Shown: positions 1 through 6,919 of the stretch, in pieces | Position numbering within the stretch: the stretch's first letter is position 1 | Layout: the number at the start of each line of letters is the position of its first letter | From: Armatimonadota bacterium | Lineage (GTDB): Bacteria; Armatimonadota; Armatimonadia; Armatimonadales; Armatimonadaceae | Length of the DNA: 38,962 nucleotides | Assembly (NCBI GenBank): GCA_026392155.1 | Contig: JAPLCP010000137.1 | Span: forward strand, 1-38,962 | Reading direction: 5' to 3' | The notes under the pieces: model-generated | Seen by the model: only the letters and a program-made list of their open reading frames with translations | What the model was told of the DNA's origin: nothing | The model's database searches: none | Program-made: the position numbers and the translations under genes

Positions 1-227
1 AGAACATAGATCGGCTTGCCTGTGATGCGCTGGTCTTCACCGACTTGCTCTAGAAGCGCGGCGGCTTCGGTGGCCTTAAGCCGAATGTCCGACTCGGCCT
101 CCAAGCCTCCGGCGCCCAGCTGAGCCAGTGTCAAGAGCAGCGGTGCCTCCGGGTCTTTGAGGGCCAGAGCGGCAAGCTGGCGCTGTGCGGCGGGCACATC
201 GAAGGTGTAGTCGTCGGGGAGGGTCAC
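1..227 (-). CDS. Unknown protein, N-terminal part (runs off left edge)
   Basis: An open minus-strand frame begins with GTG at 227-225, two codons after the TAG of the SRPBCC gene, and stays open to the window edge (about 75 residues). The protein starts M-T-L-P-D-D-Y-T-F-D-V and continues as an alanine- and leucine-rich, probably helical sequence containing D-P-E-A-P and G-L-E-A-E-S-D-I-R. I do not recognise the family. The tight spacing to the upstream gene suggests one transcript. The start is inferred because no ATG lies nearby in frame. The C-terminal part is missing, so no function is proposed. Confidence 0.55.
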   Translation of the reverse strand, partial: MTLPDDYTFDVPAAQRQLAALALKDPEAPLLLTLAQLGAGGLEAESDIRLKATEAAALLEQVGEDQRITGKPIYV

Positions 228-233
228 GCGGCT

Positions 234-689
234 CTACACGCTGCTTTCGCAGCGCTTCTTGATGGCTTGCTGGGTGGCCTCCACATTGTTTTGCATGGTC
301 TTGTGGATAATCGCGTTGATCAGCGCTCCGACGAGCGGGATTTCCAGCCGGTAGACAAGCACGGAGTCAAACTTGGTCAGCCCTGGCTCGATCTCCGTAA
401 AGGTCCAGGTACCATGGAACTCATCGAAGTCCCCGCTGATTTGCTTGAAGTTCAAGATCCCTTGATCTGGATCCCAGACATCTTCCTCGGCCCAGGTGAT
501 TCGCTTCTTGAGCTTCGGGACAATCCCCACCCACTCACTCACCACGGTTTTAAGATCGTCTGAACGAGTTAAAACGGTCACGGACTCAACATCGTCCATG
601 AACTGCGGAAAGGCTTCATTATCACGGGCAACCATAACCGCGGTGTCGCGGCCCTTCCGAATGAGAATTGTGTTTTCAATACGTGGCAT
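234..689 (-). CDS. SRPBCC (START-like) family protein
   Basis: This 151-residue protein looks like a polyketide cyclase/RatA-type SRPBCC domain. The order fits: an N-terminal strand (MPRIENTILI), a helix carrying the F-P-Q-F-M-D-D-V-E-S-V motif typical of the family around residues 27-37, a run of beta strands (I-T-W-A-E-E-D-V-W; H-G-T-W-T-F-T-E) and a long C-terminal helix with amphipathic residues. Such domains make a hydrophobic pocket for lipids, polyketides or quinone-like ligands; the actual ligand is unknown here. The ATG at 689-687 has no Shine-Dalgarno, but TACAAT (minus strand, 696-701) lies exactly 6 nt upstream, so the mRNA is probably leaderless. It is divergent from the isomerase gene at 726 and probably co-transcribed with the partial gene at the left edge. 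Confidence 0.8.
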   Translation of the reverse strand: MPRIENTILIRKGRDTAVMVARDNEAFPQFMDDVESVTVLTRSDDLKTVVSEWVGIVPKLKKRITWAEEDVWDPDQGILNFKQISGDFDEFHGTWTFTEIEPGLTKFDSVLVYRLEIPLVGALINAIIHKTMQNNVEATQQAIKKRCESSV

Positions 690-695
690 AGAGGG

Positions 696-701
696 ATTGT
701 A
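696..701 (-). promoter_or_regulatory. -10 element, leaderless type, for the SRPBCC gene
   Basis: On the minus strand the hexamer TACAAT is followed by six bases (CCCTCT) and then the ATG at 689. Transcription would start at or next to the A of the start codon. Confidence 0.6.
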
Positions 702-725
702 GCATACTTTGCCGAATCAAAAGCC

Positions 726-1583
726 ATGCAACTTTCACTCTGTGGCGCAGGACTGGGAGCGGGCAAGCTGAGCCTGCTGGAGTTTGCGGAGCTGGCAGCG
801 CGCTCTGGCTACTCGGGAATTGACTTTGGCATCAGTAGCGCCCAGCGCCTTGCCGACGAGCTCGGAGGGGCAACGGCGCTGAGTGAGAAATTTCTCACAC
901 TGGGGGTTTTGCCGGCGACATTTGGTCTCGAAGTCGAGTGGCGCAGAGACGATGCGGCGTTTGCGAGTGGCATGGAGACTCTCGCGGAGAGAGCCGCGCT
1001 GGCCCAGCAGCTTGGCTGTGAGCGGTGCTGCACCTGGATGCCCAGCTCCACCAGCGAGGATTCTTCGCAGTGGCGCTCGCGCTCGGTGGCACGCTTTCGT
1101 GAGATTGGGAAGGTCTTTGCGGACTACGGCGTGCGCTTCGGGCTAGAGTGGGTCGGGCCACATCACTTAAGGGCAGGTGGCGAGAATCAGATGGGCCCCA
1201 ACCCGACCGTCTGGACAATGCCCCAGACTCTAGAGCTCATCGCGGAGATTGGGCTGAGCAATATCGGCCTGCTGGTGGACTCTTATCATTGCTACACCAC
1301 GGGAGTTACGGACGCCGAGCTTGCGGCACTCGCCGACAGCCAGATCGTGCATGTGCACATCAACGACGCCCCCAAAGGCGTGGGGCCCGAAGGCGCAAAA
1401 GACGGCCAGCGTGTTGTCCCGGGCACCGGAGAGATTGATCTGGCAAGTTTTCTCAGCGGACTGAAGCGAGCGGGCTATGGGGGCTACATTGCGTGCGAGA
1501 TCCTCGCTCCTTCTCCTGTGGCCGACACGCCCGAAAGTGCTGCGACTCTAATCCGAAGCGCCCTGCGGGAGCTAGGGCTTTAG
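726..1583 (+). CDS. Sugar phosphate isomerase/epimerase family (TIM barrel)
   Basis: This 285-residue protein has the xylose-isomerase-like (AP endonuclease 2) TIM-barrel pattern. Putative divalent-metal ligands lie at the ends of the strands: E in R-F-G-L-E-W-V-G-P, D in L-L-V-D-S-Y-H, H in V-H-V-H-I-N-D, and E in I-A-C-E-I-L near the C-terminus. The segment V-V-P-G-T-G-E-I-D matches the usual loop before the last barrel strands. Members isomerise or epimerise ketoses, inosose or related sugars; the substrate cannot be read from sequence. Its stop TAG (1581-1583) overlaps the GTG start of the following NAD-dependent dehydrogenase by one base, so the two are translationally coupled and probably act in one sugar or inositol-type pathway. 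Confidence 0.85.
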   Translation: MQLSLCGAGLGAGKLSLLEFAELAARSGYSGIDFGISSAQRLADELGGATALSEKFLTLGVLPATFGLEVEWRRDDAAFASGMETLAERAALAQQLGCERCCTWMPSSTSEDSSQWRSRSVARFREIGKVFADYGVRFGLEWVGPHHLRAGGENQMGPNPTVWTMPQTLELIAEIGLSNIGLLVDSYHCYTTGVTDAELAALADSQIVHVHINDAPKGVGPEGAKDGQRVVPGTGEIDLASFLSGLKRAGYGGYIACEILAPSPVADTPESAATLIRSALRELGL

Positions 1584-2566
1584 TGGCAGAGCCTAGGCTG
1601 GCGCTCGCGGGCTGTGGAACGGTCGGAGCGGTACATGCGGAGCGCCTCGTTGCGGAGGGCGGGCAGATTGTCGCCATCTGTGACCCGGATGCCGAGGCAC
1701 TCTCGCGCATGGCACGCCTACTCCCCCAGCGCCCTCTGCTCTTTCGCTCGGAGCAAGATTTGTTGGCGTCGGGCGAGGTAGAGGCCATTGTTCTGTGCAC
1801 GCCCCATGCCCGTCACGCCAGCCAGATCGAGGCGGCACTAGATGCAGGCGTTCACGTCCTCTGTGAGAAACCGTTTGTCACCCATCACGAGACGGGAGTG
1901 GCGCTGGTGCAGAAAGCAAGAGAGAAGAATCTTGCGCTCTTTGTCTCCTACACACGCCGCGCACGGGGTCATGCTCGGTTTCTTCAATCCACAGTGGGCA
2001 AGATCGGGCCGGTGCGCTTTGTCTCTGTGCTACGCTGCCAGCCCTGGCTTCAGGCACACGGGCGCACGTGGCGGATGCAGGAGAATGAGGGCGGTGGCTT
2101 TTTGCGCGATGCGGGAGCGTCTGTGCTAGACCTGACCCTGCGCCTAATCCCCGAAGCCGTGAGTGCGGCCCATGCCGACCTCTACCGAGCAGGCTCCGCC
2201 GCCGTGGATGTCTGTGCCTCGGTGCGCTTGCAGTTTCGGAGTGGGGCTAGAGCAGAGCTGACACTTCTGGGCGATGCCCCCGAGACCCTAGAGCGAATTT
2301 TGGTTGTGGGGGAGCGAGGGACGGCGGGCTGGTGCCAGCGTGAGGGAGCGCCTGCGGAGCTCTATCTCAAGCAAGAAGGCTCCCCACAAGAGACGCCCGA
2401 CCCCGCCTTCTACCGAATCCCAACTCCCGATATCGCCTTTCTGACAGCGCTGCGCTCCGGCCGTCGCTTCGATGCCGATACCGCCTCGGATCTCTACGAC
2501 GGTGCCACAGCCCTTCCCACCATTGCCCTTGTCGAGCGGCTCTACCAAGAGGCACAGTGGGGATGA
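1583..2566 (+). CDS. Gfo/Idh/MocA family oxidoreductase
   Basis: This 327-residue protein has an N-terminal Rossmann fold with A-L-A-G-C-G-T-V-G-A-V-H, an acidic residue after strand 2 (A-I-C-D-P-D-A) and the family hallmark C-E-K-P-F near residue 97. The C-terminal half is the alpha/beta substrate domain. I chose the GTG at 1583 because it overlaps the preceding stop (TAGTG) and places the glycine-rich loop about 10 residues in; a longer reading would add 30 residues unlike the family. It likely oxidises or reduces a sugar or cyclitol with NAD(P). Operon partner: the isomerase-like protein upstream. The substrate is unknown. Confidence 0.85.
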   Translation: MAEPRLALAGCGTVGAVHAERLVAEGGQIVAICDPDAEALSRMARLLPQRPLLFRSEQDLLASGEVEAIVLCTPHARHASQIEAALDAGVHVLCEKPFVTHHETGVALVQKAREKNLALFVSYTRRARGHARFLQSTVGKIGPVRFVSVLRCQPWLQAHGRTWRMQENEGGGFLRDAGASVLDLTLRLIPEAVSAAHADLYRAGSAAVDVCASVRLQFRSGARAELTLLGDAPETLERILVVGERGTAGWCQREGAPAELYLKQEGSPQETPDPAFYRIPTPDIAFLTALRSGRRFDADTASDLYDGATALPTIALVERLYQEAQWG

Positions 2567-2572
2567 TATAAT
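2564..2572 (+). promoter_or_regulatory. Extended -10 promoter for tRNA-Leu(CAA)
   Basis: TGATATAAT is a perfect TATAAT preceded by a TGn extension. The first T lies at the stop of the dehydrogenase gene. No good -35 box is visible at 17 bp. The predicted start near 2579 leaves about 20 nt of leader before the tRNA. Confidence 0.65.
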
Positions 2573-2599
2573 GCCCCCCGTAGCGATTGCTACTCGTGA

Positions 2600-2680
2600 G
2601 CCGGAGTGATGAAATGGTAGACATGCGCGCCTCAAAAGCGTGTGGGGCAACCCGTGCGAGTTCGAGTCTCGCCTTCGGCA
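2600..2680 (+). tRNA. tRNA-Leu (anticodon CAA)
   Basis: The 81-nt sequence folds as a class II tRNA. The acceptor stem GCCGGAG pairs with CTTCGGC with one G-U, followed by discriminator A. The D arm contains TGGTAGAC. The anticodon stem CGCGC/GCGTG has the loop CTCAAAA, so the anticodon is CAA (reads UUG). A long variable arm (GGGG-CAA-CCC) and a T arm with GAGTTCGAGTCTC follow. The 3' CCA is not encoded; the next bases are TGA. Confidence 0.95.
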
Positions 2681-2699
2681 TGAAACCCTCCTCCCCCTG

Positions 2700-2727
2700 C
2701 CCCTCCTCCCAATACTGGGAGGAGGGG
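2700..2727 (+). repeat. GC-rich hairpin between tRNA-Leu and tlpA
   Basis: A perfect 12-bp inverted repeat (CCCCTCCTCCCA / TGGGAGGAGGGG, loop ATAC) lies 20 bp after the tRNA. Its 3' arm contains the only Shine-Dalgarno-like sequence in front of the thioredoxin gene, and it is followed by a short TTTT. It may act as a weak terminator for the tRNA or occlude the ribosome site. Similar GC-rich palindromes occur near 27600 and inside the gene start at 38800. Confidence 0.6.
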
Positions 2728-2737
2728 GGAGATTTTG

Positions 2738-3262
2738 ATGAAGCTTCAGATTCCCCCGATTGTTTTTTACGGCATCGTCGCCGTCGTGATCTTAGCCGGA
2801 CTCCAGTTGGTCACCACGCCAGGCAACCCGGACTACCATAAAAGCGGCTTTGTGGGTCAGCCTGCGGCAGAGTTCTCTGGGAAAACGGCAGAGGGCAAAG
2901 AGATTCACCTCTCGGACTACAAGGGCAAAGTCGTTGTCGTGAACTTCTGGGCGACCTGGTGTGGACCCTGCCGTGCGGAGATGCCAGGCTTTATCAAACT
3001 AGAGAAAAAGTACCGCGATAAAGAGGTCGTTTTTATCGGACTTGCGGTCAATGACGAGCTTCCCAAGATCGCCAAGTACACCGCCGAGCACCAGATTCTC
3101 TGGCCCACTATCCTTGCCACGCCCGAGGTAATCGAGAGCTACGGTGGTGTGAAAGCCATTCCGACCACCTTCATCGTCTCTAAAAAGGGCACGATCGCCG
3201 CCGTTGTTGAGGGCATGGCAGAAGAAGGCCCGCTAGAGGTGGAGATCACGGGCCAGCTATGA
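2738..3262 (+). CDS. TlpA-like membrane-anchored thioredoxin
   Basis: This 174-residue protein has one N-terminal hydrophobic segment (about residues 6-25, I-V-F-Y-G-I-V-A-V-V-I-L-A-G), then a redoxin/TlpA fold. The active site W-C-G-P-C is at residues 74-78 in V-V-N-F-W-A-T-W-C-G-P-C, with a cis-proline loop K-A-I-P-T-T-F later. It should be anchored facing the periplasm or outer side and transfer electrons to disulfides, for instance in cytochrome maturation or oxidative repair. I chose the ATG at 2738, preceded by GGAGG at 2720-2730; an in-frame TTG lies one codon upstream. Its stop overlaps the start of galU (ATGA, 3259-3262), so the two are coupled although no functional link is obvious. 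Confidence 0.9.
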   Translation: MKLQIPPIVFYGIVAVVILAGLQLVTTPGNPDYHKSGFVGQPAAEFSGKTAEGKEIHLSDYKGKVVVVNFWATWCGPCRAEMPGFIKLEKKYRDKEVVFIGLAVNDELPKIAKYTAEHQILWPTILATPEVIESYGGVKAIPTTFIVSKKGTIAAVVEGMAEEGPLEVEITGQL

Positions 3263-4155
3263 AAACCAGAAAAGCCGTTATCACGGCAGCCGGACGCGGA
3301 ACCCGCATGTTTCCCGCCACTCGCGCGATCCAAAAAGAGATGCTTCCGCTGATTGATACAGATGGATTAGTCAAGCCGACCATCCAGATGATTGCCGAGG
3401 CTTGTGTGGCCGCCGGTATTGAAGAGATCTGCATCGTTGTCGAAAACGGCGGCGGACAGGCGTTTCGCGAGCACTTCCGCGCCTTCACCGACGATGAGCG
3501 GTCTGTGTTTGCTGGAAAAGACTGGCTGTTGGCCGAGGGCGAGAAGCTGGCACGTCTGGCGGAGCGCATCTCCTACGTGGAGCAGCCGTCTCCTGAGGGC
3601 TTTGGCCATGCGGTCTACCAGGCCAAAGACTTTGCGGGCGGCGAGCCAATCTTGCTGCTTCTGGGCGACCATGTCTACACGGGTGACCCGCTGGGCCAGA
3701 TGCTGGCGGCGGGAGAAGCCTCCGGTGGCTCCGTGACGGGCGTCCGTGTCGAGCCCGAGAGCGGCGTGAGTGTCACCGGCATTATCAAAGGGCAGGCAAC
3801 TCAGACTCCGGGCCTCTACGAGATTCTCGCGCTGCAAGAGAAGCCGACTGTCGCCGAGGTTCAAGTCCTCAAGACCGAGGGGCTGGAAGATGATACCTAT
3901 CTGGGGCACTTTGGGATTCATCTTTTCACCGCCGAGATCTTTGACTGCCTCGGGGAGCTGATCGCCACCAACACACGGGTCAAGAACGAGTTCCAGCTCA
4001 CCAGCGGCCAAGAGCTGCTCTGGAAGCGCAACCCCGCCCACTACCGCGCTCTCTTGCTCTCCGGCGAGCGCTGGGATATTGGCCTGCCCGACGAGTATCT
4101 CAAGACGCTGGCAAAGTTTGGAAGCCTCGGCCCCCACGCGGAAGTGCTGAAGTGA
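3259..4155 (+). CDS. galU: UTP--glucose-1-phosphate uridylyltransferase (GalU-type)
   Basis: This is a 298-residue nucleotidyltransferase. The N-terminal A-A-G-R-G-T-R-M-F-P-A-T followed by K-E-M-L-P-L-I-D matches the GalU signature (G-x-G-T-R-x-x-P-x-T and K-E-M-L-P). Further family features are the E-Q-P-S-P-E-G-F-G-H-A-V segment with the uridine/glucose-binding region and L-G-D-H-V-Y near the metal site. It should make UDP-glucose from UTP and glucose-1-phosphate in the cytoplasm for exopolysaccharide, glycolipid or trehalose synthesis. The length equals that of known GalU. It overlaps the upstream thioredoxin gene by 4 bp. A related sugar nucleotidyltransferase is the main alternative. 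Confidence 0.87.
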   Translation: MKTRKAVITAAGRGTRMFPATRAIQKEMLPLIDTDGLVKPTIQMIAEACVAAGIEEICIVVENGGGQAFREHFRAFTDDERSVFAGKDWLLAEGEKLARLAERISYVEQPSPEGFGHAVYQAKDFAGGEPILLLLGDHVYTGDPLGQMLAAGEASGGSVTGVRVEPESGVSVTGIIKGQATQTPGLYEILALQEKPTVAEVQVLKTEGLEDDTYLGHFGIHLFTAEIFDCLGELIATNTRVKNEFQLTSGQELLWKRNPAHYRALLLSGERWDIGLPDEYLKTLAKFGSLGPHAEVLK

Positions 4156-4190
4156 GATAAGAAAAAGCACCTAGCCCGGTTCTAAAAGCC

Positions 4191-4421
4191 ATGAAGCCAG
4201 GAGGACTCTCGCTCGACTGGAAAACCATGTCGCTCGGTCCTAAAGGTGCTCCGATAGGGCTGCATCTCTACTGCTTCCCCCCAAAAGGCACCAAGCAGGG
4301 AGACATTGGTTCCGGCTCGACCATTGCCGCATCCCCGTTTTATGCGGAGCTCTGGCGCCTTGCACCTTTGCAGAAGGTCAATAGACGGAAATTTCCCGGC
4401 TACGCAAAAAAAGCGAAGTAG
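4191..4421 (+). CDS. Possible small protein, unknown
   Basis: A 76-codon frame opens with ATG at 4191 in the 307-bp gap between galU and the next exported protein. The product is basic at its C-terminus (K-V-N-R-R-K-F-P-G-Y-A-K-K-A-K). It has no recognisable domain, signal peptide or membrane segment. No Shine-Dalgarno or correctly spaced -10 precedes the ATG. It could be real or chance; the rest of the gap shows nothing else convincing. Confidence 0.28.
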   Translation: MKPGGLSLDWKTMSLGPKGAPIGLHLYCFPPKGTKQGDIGSGSTIAASPFYAELWRLAPLQKVNRRKFPGYAKKAK

Positions 4422-4462
4422 GATTCTGTCACACCCCAAGCAACAGGGGCGTTTCTTAGGGT

Positions 4463-5095
4463 ATGAAAAAACAAACTCTCTTTGTATTGGCCGCTCTCTC
4501 GCTGCCACTTCTCGCCACTCGGGTTCATGCGGATACCTCCGAGCTCCGCGCGCGTCTGGAAGCGCCGGGTGCCTCAACCGTGCGCCGCATGGCTCCCGTT
4601 CGAATTAGCGGTCGTGGTCGGAGCTGGGCCAATGCCACTGCGATTTCGGTGGATGCCGAGGCGGGACAGGAGCGTAAAGACGGCGTCTATCTCTACTTCC
4701 AAGACACCAAGGCTGATAACAGCGGCGAGATCTTCCTCGGAGGCCGCACTGATGCCGTCGGAATCTACACCTCGTCGGCGTATCTGGACAGCAAAGAAGT
4801 GGATGGCCTCGTCAAGTTCCTGGATGCCACGATTGCAAAGTATCGCGAGATTCAGGGCAAAGACCAAGGCCTCGTCAGCTATAGCTATGCCCTCGCTGAG
4901 GACTGTACACTGGAGATGGGCGTGGTGGGCAAGCGCCAGGAGTTCTCAATCTACTCGTCGGGCAAGTTGCTAAGAGGCCAGTCGTTTGCCGTCGCCAACC
5001 GCCAGCTCAAAGTGACTCTGGTGGGCGTTGAGGAGTTCGAGAAGCTCCGGGACTATCTCAAGGAAAGCATTGCCTGGCAAAAGTCGGTAAAGTAG
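4463..5095 (+). CDS. Exported protein of unknown function
   Basis: This 210-residue protein begins with a clear Sec signal peptide (M-K-K-Q-T then L-F-V-L-A-A-L-S-L-P-L-L-A; probable cleavage after V-H-A, about residue 23). The mature part is a mix of short strands and acidic/lysine-rich stretches, with one region D-T-K-A-D-N-S-G-E-I-F-L-G-G. A C-terminal helix reads E-E-F-E-K-L-R-D-Y-L-K-E-S. I do not recognise a family. It lies three bases upstream of a P460-like cytochrome gene that is also exported, so the two are probably co-transcribed and may act together outside the cytoplasm. Confidence 0.75.
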   Translation: MKKQTLFVLAALSLPLLATRVHADTSELRARLEAPGASTVRRMAPVRISGRGRSWANATAISVDAEAGQERKDGVYLYFQDTKADNSGEIFLGGRTDAVGIYTSSAYLDSKEVDGLVKFLDATIAKYREIQGKDQGLVSYSYALAEDCTLEMGVVGKRQEFSIYSSGKLLRGQSFAVANRQLKVTLVGVEEFEKLRDYLKESIAWQKSVK

Positions 5096-5098
5096 GGC

Positions 5099-5764
5099 AT
5101 GAACGCAAAATACCTCTGGGGGCTGGTACCACTGCTGGCACTAGCCCTCCCCTTGCTGGCACAGAGCACTCCTAACCCTGTGAAAGGCTACAAGAGTGGC
5201 AAGGCACTTCTGAAACAGCCGATTAAGATGGAGAATCTCACGAGTCAGCTTTGTGCCTACACGCTTCACAGAGAGATTGCAGTCAAAGAAAAAGATCCAC
5301 ATTTCTTTAAGTATGCCCAAGTCCATGTCAATCCAACAGGACAAGCCGCCACACAGCGCTACCAGCAGGCTCTGAAACGCTTGGAGCAAGAATGTCAGCA
5401 ATATTCTAAAAAGCACCCGGCGGCTTACTCCAATGGAGAAATGCAACGCTTTGCCGATAAGCGATGGTCACATCCAGCTCCTTTTCCGGTTGGTACGGTC
5501 TTTACCAAAGAAAAATTCGATAATCCCAGAGGCACGGGAACGCCAGAGCTACTCACCGCGATGGTGAAGCGCGAGAAAGGCTACAACCCCTCGTGCTATG
5601 ACTGGGAGTTTCTGGTGCTGGATGGTAAGGCGGAGCGCATTTTGGAGCGTGGGAAGCTAGCCCGTTGCCAAAGCTGCCACCAAGACAAACAATATCAGCG
5701 TACTGATGGGGTGGTTACCCTGATGCACTGGGGGATGCCATTAGCCTCGCTCGGTTCTCGGTGA
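5099..5764 (+). CDS. Exported cytochrome P460-like heme protein
   Basis: This 221-residue protein has a signal peptide (hydrophobic residues 6-20, cleavage near L-L-A-Q-S) and a C-terminal domain resembling cytochrome P460. The diagnostic run is F-P-V-G-T-V-F-T-K-E-K-F, then L-T-A-M-V-K-R-E-K-G-Y-N-P and Y-D-W-E-F-L-V-L-D-G, ending with the single c-heme motif C-Q-S-C-H at residues 190-194. P460 family members bind a c-type heme, in some cases cross-linked to lysine, and oxidise hydroxylamine or detoxify NO; most homologues in heterotrophs are uncharacterised. It follows the exported protein by 3 bp. Its 3' end overlaps the convergent rimI gene by 50 bp. Confidence 0.72.
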   Translation: MNAKYLWGLVPLLALALPLLAQSTPNPVKGYKSGKALLKQPIKMENLTSQLCAYTLHREIAVKEKDPHFFKYAQVHVNPTGQAATQRYQQALKRLEQECQQYSKKHPAAYSNGEMQRFADKRWSHPAPFPVGTVFTKEKFDNPRGTGTPELLTAMVKREKGYNPSCYDWEFLVLDGKAERILERGKLARCQSCHQDKQYQRTDGVVTLMHWGMPLASLGSR

Positions 5765-6227
5765 AGCGTTTTTTCCAAGCCGCGTCTTCCATGTGGCGCA
5801 CCCAGAGAATATCGCCGTCCTCGCCGTCGTAGTAGCCTTTGCGGGTGCCTTCCCAGGCGAAGTTGTATTTGTGGTAGAGGTGTTGTGCAGGGGCATTGCT
5901 CCTGCGCACCTCGAGGGTTGCCGACGTTGCGCCGCGTGCTTGTGCGGCCTCCAGCAAGCCGATTAAAAGCCGCTCCCCGAGCTTCTGGTTGCGCCAGGTC
6001 TCGGCGACGGCGAGCGTGGTGATATGGGCCTCGTCCATGACCAAGTGAAAGCCACAGTGCCCGACGACCTGGCCCTCAATCTCCGCCACGAGATAGATCG
6101 CAAAGGGGTTGGAGAGCTCATTGATCCACGCCGACGTGGTCCAGTTGCTGGTAAACGACTGCCGCTCGATCCGCGCGACGGTCTCGATGTCCGAACCCAC
6201 CATGGGGCGAATGGTCACCACGCTCAT
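5715..6227 (-). CDS. rimI: [Ribosomal protein S18]-alanine N-acetyltransferase (GNAT)
   Basis: This 170-residue GNAT protein begins I-R-P-M-V-G-S-D-I-E-T-V-A-R-I-E-R-Q-S-F, the RimI-like opening, and has A-H-I-T-T-L-A-V followed by the acetyl-CoA pyrophosphate loop R-N-Q-K-L-G and N-A-P-A-Q-H-L-Y-H-K-Y-N-F. RimI acetylates the N-terminal alanine of ribosomal protein S18. It is the last gene of a minus-strand run moaD-moaE-rimI and overlaps moaE by 4 bp. The C-terminal tail overlaps the convergent cytochrome gene by 50 bp, slightly longer than typical RimI. A different GNAT substrate remains possible. Confidence 0.82.
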   Translation of the reverse strand: MSVVTIRPMVGSDIETVARIERQSFTSNWTTSAWINELSNPFAIYLVAEIEGQVVGHCGFHLVMDEAHITTLAVAETWRNQKLGERLLIGLLEAAQARGATSATLEVRRSNAPAQHLYHKYNFAWEGTRKGYYDGEDGDILWVRHMEDAAWKKRFTENRARLMASPSASG

Positions 6228-6646
6228 TGTGCCATGATCGCCTCATCACCCTCGATCCAGAACGTCCCGTCGGGGCAGAACTCTTTCTTCCAGATCGGGA
6301 CATCGTTTTTTAAGGCGTCAATCGCCCAGCGGCACGCCTCAAATGCCTCGGCTCTATGCGAACTTGCCACGCAGACCACAACCGCCATCTCGCCCACCGG
6401 AATAAAGCCGTAGCGGTGGAGGATCGCGCAGGCCAGCCCCCAGCGCGTCTTCACTTCGGCGACGAGTTTCTCCATCTGCGCCGTCGCCATCGGTGCATAG
6501 ACCTGGTACTCCAGACCCGTCACGCTCCGGCCCTTTGAGTGGTCCCGCACCACGCCCACAAACTGCACGTACGCGCCATCGGAGTCGGTCATCACGGCAT
6601 CCACGGCTTGTTGTGGCTGAAGCGGCTCGGTCGTTAAAAGCACCAT
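6224..6646 (-). CDS. moaE: Molybdopterin synthase catalytic subunit MoaE
   Basis: This 140-residue protein matches MoaE across its length: G-A-Y-V-Q-F-V-G-V-V-R-D-H-S-K-G-R-S-V-T-G-L near residues 24-45 (usual G-x-V-R), then L-E-Y-Q-V-Y-A-P-M-A, a conserved H-R-Y-G-F-I-P-V-G-E and S-S-H-R-A-E-A-F, and V-P-I-W-K-K-E with the catalytic lysines. With MoaD it converts cyclic pyranopterin monophosphate to molybdopterin. It starts 9 bp after moaD and overlaps rimI by 4 bp. Confidence 0.95.
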   Translation of the reverse strand: MVLLTTEPLQPQQAVDAVMTDSDGAYVQFVGVVRDHSKGRSVTGLEYQVYAPMATAQMEKLVAEVKTRWGLACAILHRYGFIPVGEMAVVVCVASSHRAEAFEACRWAIDALKNDVPIWKKEFCPDGTFWIEGDEAIMAQ

Positions 6647-6655
6647 GACGCCTGT

Positions 6656-6901
6656 CTACCCTCCACTCATCGGGGGGAGAAATGCCAGCTCGTCGCCGTC
6701 TTTGAGTAGGGTCTCGGCGGTCGCAAAGTCCGCCCCGACGGCCACTCGCGTCCGGCTCAGAAGATCGGCAAGACGCGGCTCAGGCGCTGCCAGCGCTGCG
6801 GCGGCATCAGCGACCGTGGCGGGTGCATCGAGCGTCAGCTCCCGCTCACCAGAAGAGACAATATCGCGGTAGTGGCCGAAAAAGAGGGCACGGATAGTCA
6901 T
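6656..6901 (-). CDS. moaD: Molybdopterin synthase sulfur carrier subunit MoaD
   Basis: This 81-residue ubiquitin-like protein opens with I-R-A-L-F-F-G-H-Y-R-D-I and ends in P-P-M-S-G-G, the double glycine that carries the thiocarboxylate. The length is standard. It pairs with MoaE, whose gene starts 9 bp downstream. A possible -10 (TATCCT, minus strand 6909-6914) sits 7 nt upstream of the ATG. The gene follows the DUF4127 gene after an 18-bp gap, so it may also be read from the promoter of that gene. Confidence 0.93.
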   Translation of the reverse strand: MTIRALFFGHYRDIVSSGERELTLDAPATVADAAAALAAPEPRLADLLSRTRVAVGADFATAETLLKDGDELAFLPPMSGG

Positions 6902-6919
6902 TGGCTTCAGGATACCACT

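Noticed and set aside
4182-4577. 131-codon minus-strand frame
   Set aside because: Covers the signal peptide start of the exported protein and has no family resemblance or start signals.
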